From positions 1 to 12,612 of the forward strand of contig JAIWNI010000289.1 of NCBI GenBank assembly GCA_025331435.1: a stretch of 12,612 nt of DNA, in the 5' to 3' direction. Under the pieces are notes generated by a model. The model ran no database searches and had not been told where the DNA came from. It worked only from the letters and a program-made list of their open reading frames with translations. Positions 7,592 to 12,612 of this stretch are shown one piece after another. Every line of letters starts with the position of its first letter. The first letter of the stretch is position 1. The translations under genes were made by a program, and so were the position numbers. Source of the stretch: Choanephora cucurbitarum (Eukaryota > Mucoromycota > Mucoromycetes > Mucorales > Choanephoraceae).

Positions 7592-10500
7592 ACCTAGTTG
7601 ATGAACAGGAAGTTCAACTAGGTGAAGATGTCCAAAATCTTCCTGATAACGATGGCCGTATTGATGCAGCTTGTACATGTTCAAGTAAAACAATTAATAA
7701 AGTTGATCATTCTACTCCCTATTCTTCTATCGTTGATATTGAAAACTGTAATAATGACTCTGTTGCAAGTGATGAACCGGTTGCAAAAGAAAATGAAGCT
7801 GTCAAAGAACCAAGTACTACGAGATATAATGCTGTAACAGAATTGGTGCCTATCGTACACCCAAGTGAAAGCCTAAAAGAAGAATTTCAGTACTTGTCTG
7901 AATTAAACACTGTAGCAACAAAACTACCTCTGTATCATGGATGTATCGACGACGCTTCTCTAGAAGTACTCATTGATAGTGGTGCAAGCGAGAACTACGT
8001 GTCTCCCATGGTTGCCAAGTATGCGGTCTCTTCCACCCCAATCTATGATCGACAGGTAGAAACTGCTGGTGGCGAGACTACTGTAATCAAAGAGAAAGTC
8101 GAAGTTATGTTAGACTTGAGTGGTTTCAAGACGAAGGTAGTTGCTTACGTATTCCCTACCAAGTTTGACGTTATCTTGGGGCGAACATGGCTGAAGGAAG
8201 TGGACCCCAGACCTGAATGGTCTACAGATACTTGGTACATTCAAAGCAAGGACAAAAAACAAAAGGTCAAGTTGACTCCTTCGAATAACTATCACAGTCA
8301 ATCACACCCTCAGCTGAATTACTTGATTTCGAAGAAACAAGCGGAAAAGAGTATTCGTCAAGGCGCTGATAGCTGTTTACTGTATCTGAATGTTACTGAG
8401 TCCAAGGACAAGGATTCCATGCTTGTAAAAGAAGAATACTGGGATAACCTTATCAAGGAATTTTCCTCAATTTTTCAAGAAGAATTGCCTGGTATTCCGC
8501 CCAAACGTGACGTAACACATGTCATTGATACTGGTGATGCAAAGCCGATTAGCAGACCACCATTCAAGATGAGTCCTGCTGAATTGGATGAATTGCAGAA
8601 ACAAATCAAGGAACTGCTTCAACTGGGTCTAATCCGCCCAAGTGCTTCACCTTGGGGTGCTCCAGTCCTCTTTGTAAAGAAGAAAAATGGTGAAATGCGC
8701 ATGTGCATTGACTATCGTGCCTTAAATAGTGTCACTGTTAGGAACAATCACCCTCTGCCTAGAATAGATGAGTGTCTAGATCGTCTACAAGGAGCAAAGT
8801 ACTTTACAAGTCTCGATTTGAAGTCTGGATACCATCAAGTACGCATTCAACCAGAAGATGTTCCAAAAACTGCATTCAATACTAGATATGGTCAGTTTGA
8901 ATTCTTGGTTCTGCCATTTGGATTAACCAATGCACCACCTACGTTTCAAAGTTTGATGAACAAGGTGTTGGGCAACTATCTGGATAAGTTTGCGCTGGTA
9001 TATCTTGATGATATCCTTATCTATAGCAAGTCCTTAGAAGATCATCGAAGACATGTACGCTTGATTTTGGAGAAACTTAAAGAGGCTCAATTGATCGCTA
9101 ATCTAAAGAAGTGTGAATTCGGAAAACGTGAATTAACCTTTGTTGGATTCGACATCACTGCCAATGGAATTCTGCCTAGCCGTGCCAAAGTAGAAGTTTT
9201 GAAATCATGGCCAGTACTGACAAATGTTCAAGAAGTAAGATCGTTTATCGGACTAGCTCAGCACTACCGTCGATTTATACCTGGTTTTGCTTCTATAGCG
9301 TCTCCATTAACTGATCTTACGAAAGGTACTGGACCAAAACGCCGCCCTATTGTCTGGACTGCTGAATGCCAAGAGAGTTTCGACAAGATCAAAGCATTGA
9401 TGGTTTCTGCACCGGTATTGCAAGCACCGAATATGGAAAAGCCTTTTCGTGTAGAAACAGATGCGTCTGATTTCGGATGTGGTGCTGTTCTTCTACAGCC
9501 TGACGACAACGATCCTCCTCTGTGGCATCCTGTGGCGTATGAATCCAAGAAGTTTTCCTCAGCGGAACGCAACTACCCAGCACAAGAAAGAGAACTGATG
9601 GGAATCTTACATGCTCTTCGTACTTGGCGATGCTTCTTAGATGGCTGTCATGGTGGGTACAAGATACTTACAGATCACCTGCCAAACTGCTATTTGAGAA
9701 CACAAGAAAAAATGAGTCCGAGATTGGTGAGATGGATGAACGAATTGGAGCTATATTCACCTACCATTGAATACAAGCCTGGTAAGGAGAACAATGCTGC
9801 CGATGTTCTATCCAGAATAGGTGGACCTGACACTGATGTGGCTGATACTTCCTTGGAGCCTGATTTTCTGTATGCTACTTGGACGATGAAAGATGCTCCT
9901 GAGTCAATTCAGAATGACTGGCCTTTGTTATACACCAACTTGGATCGAATCAAATCTGCAGATTTGCGCAAATACCTGGATGAAAGACAAGACAGATTTA
10001 TTGTTCAAGACAATAAAGTACTTCACAAGGTAGTTATCGATGACAAAGAAACGATAAAGGCTGTACCCTTCGTTCCTTTTGCTGCTAGAGCCGATCTGGT
10101 AGCACGTTATCATGAATCCAATGGACATGCTGGTTTAAAGACAATGATTAAATTGTTTGTACCTCGCTTTTGGTGGCCAAGTCTGAAACGTGATATCAAG
10201 GATTGGATAAAGACCTGTCCTTCCTGTCAAGTCAACAGCCGACCTGGTCATATTCACCACGATGTCATGCATCCTCTAAAAATACCTACTGCCTTTGATC
10301 GCTGGCATTTGGATTTTGTAGGAGAATTGCCTCTAACTGTCAAAGGTAATCGCTGGTTACTGGTCGCTGTGGACTATGCCACAAACTGGCCTATCGCTCG
10401 TGCTGTGTCTGCTGCCACCAAGGAAACTGTCGCCGATTTTATCTACGAGGAAATCATGATGCGTTTCGGTTGTCCTTCTGAGATTCTGACCGATCGAGGT

Positions 10501-12045
10501 GCCAACTTCAACAGTGATTTAGTTAATGCATATCTGAAGCGTGTAGGCTCTCATCACAAGTTGACCTCGGCTTATCACCCAAGAACTAACTCGAAAGTTG
10601 AGCGCTTTAACGGTGTTATTAAGGGTATGCTGCGAAAATACGTGAATGGTGCACTTCATCGCTGGGACGATTTCGTAAATGCGGCACTTTGGGCTTCAAG
10701 AATTAGGGTGCACAATACTACAGGTTACAGTCCGTTCTACTTGACATATGGACGTGAGCCAAGACTACCTGGTGATCCCTTAATACCGTATATCGACAAG
10801 ACAACTTTCAATGATCAGCGAACTGTTGCTGATATTACATCAAGAGAGCTTGCTGAACTAGGACAACATCGTGCAGCAGCCGAATTCCGCATGAAAGCTA
10901 TGGCTGAAAAGGACAAGGATCAGTGGGACTCAAAGATCAAAAAGGTTTCTTTCGAAATTGGTGACAAAGTAATGCTGACGCATGAAGGCCGCTATGGATT
11001 AGAACCAACCTACAAAGGTCCTTATGTAGTTGTACAATCATTCCCTGATTTTGGTACGTACAAATTACAAACCATTGCTGGCGAACCCGTACAATCCCTT
11101 GTCCATGTGGATCGATTACGACTTGCTACTGGTCATCAATCTGATGCCCCTTGGTATGATCCAGTCAAAGCTCGTCAAGAATGGCGTCAAGTTATGACCA
11201 ACATCGGACGCTCTGCTGTTATTCCAGAAGTACCACCTGTTGTTGTCACTAATGACATGGTTGTTGATCTCCCTTCTGTACCTGATGCTTCTGCTGTCGA
11301 ATATGACTCTTTTGATTCTGTACCTAATGCTCAAATTGATGTCGATTCAGATTCTCATTCTGTGGCTCACGTTGATACTGTTCCCTCTGAATCTCCAATC
11401 GACTATATCGATCCAGTTGAGCAACCTGCCTCACGTCAGCCTAGTACCGGTACTATAACTGCTGAACCGTTCTTGCCCTCTCTTGACCTGCCTGATGCCA
11501 CGGCATCTACACCTACATCTCCCCTCGCTGCTCCTTCTCCTGTTATTACTGACTCGTTACCAACGATACCTTTAGGAGACACGCTAGACGATTTGGTTGA
11601 TGATGCTATGCTAGATGCTAGTGTTGAGGTTGACAACGATGAATTTGTGGATGCTCAGGAAGACTTATCACCTCAAGAAGACGATTTACCCGACTCAGAA
11701 TTTAATTTCGATATTGATGTTGACGATGCTGAAGATTCAAATGAAGACATTGACCACTTTCAAGTTCCACTTGTGCCATCTACTGCTGTTTCTCCTTCTC
11801 CTACTGATAGTACTCCTTCAAAAGTTCAGAGCCGAACTTTAAGCCAGGAGGGGGGTAATGTCGTAGAAAATAACGATTTAAAGCATAAACAGCCAATCGA
11901 AGTCGAATATAACTTGCCCTTTATGTATAATCCAAATAAGAAAAGGTTCAAACCCCAACTGTTGAACAAGAGAAGAAAGAAGACCCGATTGAATCTCATT
12001 TGTACAAAGCGTTTACCTTTTGGAAAAAGTCAGACACGTCTCTAA
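7564..12045 (+). CDS. Element B Pol: protease, RT, RNase H, integrase and LTR-encoded tail
   Basis: The frame is open from 7564; no ATG fits the start and it probably continues Gag. Protease: LIDSGASENY, Asp at 7975. RT: LDLKSGYHQ and the catalytic YLDD at 9001-9012. RNase H: first Asp at 9460; its second Asp lies in the unusual DHLPN (DHKPL in element A). Integrase: HHCC with His at 10111 and 10126, Cys at 10216 and 10225; DDE with Asp 10312, Asp 10492, Glu 10600 (D-X59-D-X35-E). A GPY/F module (YKGPY, LVHVDRL) lies near 11010-11120. Then come about 240 residues rich in Ser, Pro, Asp and Glu, strongly acidic from about 11570. The frame passes through the polypurine tract (EGGN) and 62 codons into the 3' LTR, ending in a basic tail with NKKRFKPQL and NKRRKKTRL. 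There is no chromodomain. The cleaved enzymes would make and integrate cDNA. Confidence 0.96.
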   Translation, partial: CGFIKGFSLNLVDEQEVQLGEDVQNLPDNDGRIDAACTCSSKTINKVDHSTPYSSIVDIENCNNDSVASDEPVAKENEAVKEPSTTRYNAVTELVPIVHPSESLKEEFQYLSELNTVATKLPLYHGCIDDASLEVLIDSGASENYVSPMVAKYAVSSTPIYDRQVETAGGETTVIKEKVEVMLDLSGFKTKVVAYVFPTKFDVILGRTWLKEVDPRPEWSTDTWYIQSKDKKQKVKLTPSNNYHSQSHPQLNYLISKKQAEKSIRQGADSCLLYLNVTESKDKDSMLVKEEYWDNLIKEFSSIFQEELPGIPPKRDVTHVIDTGDAKPISRPPFKMSPAELDELQKQIKELLQLGLIRPSASPWGAPVLFVKKKNGEMRMCIDYRALNSVTVRNNHPLPRIDECLDRLQGAKYFTSLDLKSGYHQVRIQPEDVPKTAFNTRYGQFEFLVLPFGLTNAPPTFQSLMNKVLGNYLDKFALVYLDDILIYSKSLEDHRRHVRLILEKLKEAQLIANLKKCEFGKRELTFVGFDITANGILPSRAKVEVLKSWPVLTNVQEVRSFIGLAQHYRRFIPGFASIASPLTDLTKGTGPKRRPIVWTAECQESFDKIKALMVSAPVLQAPNMEKPFRVETDASDFGCGAVLLQPDDNDPPLWHPVAYESKKFSSAERNYPAQERELMGILHALRTWRCFLDGCHGGYKILTDHLPNCYLRTQEKMSPRLVRWMNELELYSPTIEYKPGKENNAADVLSRIGGPDTDVADTSLEPDFLYATWTMKDAPESIQNDWPLLYTNLDRIKSADLRKYLDERQDRFIVQDNKVLHKVVIDDKETIKAVPFVPFAARADLVARYHESNGHAGLKTMIKLFVPRFWWPSLKRDIKDWIKTCPSCQVNSRPGHIHHDVMHPLKIPTAFDRWHLDFVGELPLTVKGNRWLLVAVDYATNWPIARAVSAATKETVADFIYEEIMMRFGCPSEILTDRGANFNSDLVNAYLKRVGSHHKLTSAYHPRTNSKVERFNGVIKGMLRKYVNGALHRWDDFVNAALWASRIRVHNTTGYSPFYLTYGREPRLPGDPLIPYIDKTTFNDQRTVADITSRELAELGQHRAAAEFRMKAMAEKDKDQWDSKIKKVSFEIGDKVMLTHEGRYGLEPTYKGPYVVVQSFPDFGTYKLQTIAGEPVQSLVHVDRLRLATGHQSDAPWYDPVKARQEWRQVMTNIGRSAVIPEVPPVVVTNDMVVDLPSVPDASAVEYDSFDSVPNAQIDVDSDSHSVAHVDTVPSESPIDYIDPVEQPASRQPSTGTITAEPFLPSLDLPDATASTPTSPLAAPSPVITDSLPTIPLGDTLDDLVDDAMLDASVEVDNDEFVDAQEDLSPQEDDLPDSEFNFDIDVDDAEDSNEDIDHFQVPLVPSTAVSPSPTDSTPSKVQSRTLSQEGGNVVENNDLKHKQPIEVEYNLPFMYNPNKKRFKPQLLNKRRKKTRLNLICTKRLPFGKSQTRL
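11846..11855 (+). promoter_or_regulatory. Polypurine tract of element B (plus-strand primer)
   Basis: AGGAGGGGGG, followed by TAA and then the TG of the 3' LTR. Such purine runs resist RNase H and prime plus-strand DNA. Here the tract is also coding, read as Glu-Gly-Gly in pol. Confidence 0.85.
11859..12045 (+). other. LTR-encoded basic C-terminal tail of element B Pol
   Basis: Here the junction is visible: codon AAT spans the LTR boundary, its T being the first LTR base, and GTC GTA follow. The tail carries Lys/Arg clusters (NKKRFKPQL, NKRRKKTRL) after an acidic stretch. It resembles a nuclear localisation signal at the end of integrase; that role is inference. Confidence 0.85.
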
Positions 12046-12376
12046 TTCGTCAACGAACAACAATCAATCAAGTTGGAGTATTTAATTGCTTCCTTCTTTA
12101 TTTAACATAGTATGAATATTTAGTATAGATAGAAAAAGTATAAATACCGTGTTGTTGAATATTATAAGCTCTTTATCTTAGACTTATAATATCAAAACAC
12201 AGGTAACATAACTTAAAGAAATATAAAATAAAATAAAAAGATCTTAGACTTATAATATCAAAACACAGACAACGTCACTGTCTTCTAGAACTATTTCCAG
12301 TAATCTGATTGGCTAAAAATACTTCTAAAGTCACGTGACCTGCTGTAGACATCCTTAACAAAATATCAAGACGACA
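11859..12376 (+). repeat. Element B 3' LTR (518 bp)
   Basis: Same sequence as 6038-6555 at a constant offset of 5821 bases, ending CGACA before the ATTA duplication. The last 62 codons of pol occupy its first 187 bases, with the stop TAA at 12043-12045. The TATA box is at 12139-12146 and could drive transcription toward the tRNA-like gene and the flank. Confidence 0.97.
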
Positions 12377-12380
12377 ATTA
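12377..12380 (+). repeat. Target-site duplication of element B, right copy (ATTA)
   Basis: ATTA directly after CGACA of the 3' LTR, matching 6034-6037. The target is AT-rich, so a chance match of four bases is possible, but the position is exact. Confidence 0.8.
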
Positions 12381-12391
12381 AAATTTTTTAA

Positions 12392-12459
12392 GTTATGGTT
12401 CAGTGGTATGACATTGGCTTGTCACCCGAGAGGTTTTAGGTTCAACTCATGGTGGGAAC
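12392..12459 (+). pseudogene. Degenerate tRNA-like gene, Asp(GTC)-like anticodon
   Basis: An A box, TGGTTCAGTGG (12396-12406), fits the Pol III consensus fully. A B box, GGTTCAACTCA (12439-12449), fits at all but one base. Between them, a loop with TTGTCAC places anticodon GTC at 12421-12423, suggesting tRNA-Asp. The 3' end TGGGAAC would pair with GTTCCCA, but the 5' end reads GTTA, as if three bases were lost. The anticodon stem lacks one G, and the T stem has a mismatch. The length is 68; adding the four missing bases gives 72, the normal length without CCA. T-runs follow at 12461-12465 and 12475-12484, usable as Pol III terminators. It could be a tRNA pseudogene, the head of a tRNA-derived SINE, or a real tRNA with sequence errors. 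Confidence 0.6.
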
Positions 12460-12574
12460 ATTTTTGTGACGCAATTTTTTTTTTATTTTTTTATTAAATT
12501 TAAAATTGAATGAAAACTTTTTCACTTCATAGTTCTTTTTGTTTCTTACGAAATATTATATATTTTTATTTAAT
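12460..12574. other. AT-rich flank
   Basis: T-rich, with runs of up to ten T after the tRNA-like gene and long A/T stretches. No gene or repeat is seen in it. Confidence 0.6.
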
Positions 12575-12612
12575 ATGTCTCCCATCCGTAGATCTACTCG
12601 TAATTCTGTCAC
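12575..12612 (+). CDS. Possible start of an unrecognised gene (cut by window end)
   Basis: ATG at 12575 after an AT-rich stretch opens a frame of 12 codons, MSPIRRSTRNSV, that runs off the window without a stop. The residues are basic and Ser/Arg-rich. It is too short to assign a family and may be chance. Confidence 0.25.
   Translation, partial: MSPIRRSTRNSV

Larger units (their letters stand above)
6038..12376 (+). mobile_element. Element B: complete Ty3/gypsy LTR retrotransposon (6339 bp)
   Basis: A full-length element with two 518-bp LTRs, a 4-bp ATTA target duplication (6034-6037 and 12377-12380), a PBS 2 nt inside the 5' LTR, Gag with a CCHC knuckle, then protease, RT, RNase H, integrase and a polypurine tract abutting the 3' LTR. 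The LTRs show no difference I could find by eye, so the insertion is recent. All catalytic motifs of pol are present. Gag has a frame change near 7073, and gag and pol are joined by another near 7583; both fall in T-runs. There is no env-like frame and no chromodomain. It lies 3 bp from the 5' LTR of element A in the opposite orientation, and its first duplicated base is the last base of that LTR. Confidence 0.97.

Noticed and set aside
11116..11842. Other-frame and antisense open frames in the acidic tail region
   Set aside because: Low-complexity coding sequence gives long open frames in other registers; Leu/Ile-rich translations here are shadows of the pol frame.
10960..12045. Chromodomain or env-like gene after integrase
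   Set aside because: No aromatic chromodomain pattern, signal peptide or transmembrane segment was seen; the region is acidic low-complexity followed by a basic tail.
12392..12459. A functional tRNA-Asp gene
   Set aside because: The acceptor and anticodon stems do not close as written and the T stem has a mismatch, so it is listed as degenerate unless sequence errors are shown.
1..12612. CRISPR array, bacterial operon or prophage
   Set aside because: No spaced short repeats, ribosome-binding sites or bacterial genes; the content is eukaryotic LTR retrotransposons.

Overview
The window is almost entirely transposable-element DNA from a eukaryote. The elements are of the kind common in fungi. 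Intron-free AT-rich coding, a Ty3/gypsy pol resembling those of early-diverging fungi and a Pol III tRNA-like target site make a fungus the best guess, perhaps Mucoromycota; that placement is inference only. No bacterial gene signals, rRNA, CRISPR array or complete host gene are visible.

Layout: (1) Bases 1-6034 hold most of a Ty3/gypsy LTR retrotransposon on the minus strand (element A). From right to left it shows a 325-bp 5' LTR (5710-6034), a primer-binding site, a leader, gag-protease-RT in one frame (5475-2653), RNase H in a second frame (about 2718-2024) and integrase plus an acidic C-terminal extension in a third frame (about 2030-1, running off the window). Each frame change equals one missing base. 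Its 3' LTR lies beyond the left edge. (2) Bases 6035-6037 are a 3-bp gap. (3) Bases 6038-12376 hold a complete Ty3/gypsy element on the plus strand (element B, 6339 bp), with two 518-bp LTRs that look identical, a 4-bp ATTA target duplication, a PBS, a leader with 22-bp tandem repeats, a gag split by a frame change, a pol reading frame of about 1490 codons, and a polypurine tract. (4) Bases 12377-12612 are flanking DNA: a degenerate tRNA-like gene with Pol III A and B boxes (12392-12459), T-runs, AT-rich sequence, and possibly the first codons of an unrelated gene at 12575.

A and B are diverged members of one lineage with the same domain order (Gag, CCHC knuckle, PR, RT, RNase H, HHCC/DDE integrase, GPY/F, acidic tail) and no chromodomain. 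Both use the same 12-nt primer-binding sequence. In both, the pol reading frame appears to run through the end of the internal region into the 3' LTR, in the same phase, so the LTR encodes a lysine/arginine-rich C-terminal tail.

The two elements sit head to head, with 5' LTRs 3 bp apart, both just upstream of the tRNA-like gene. The most interesting points are the LTR-encoded basic tail, the double insertion at a tRNA 5' flank as in yeast Ty3, and the four one-base frame disruptions.
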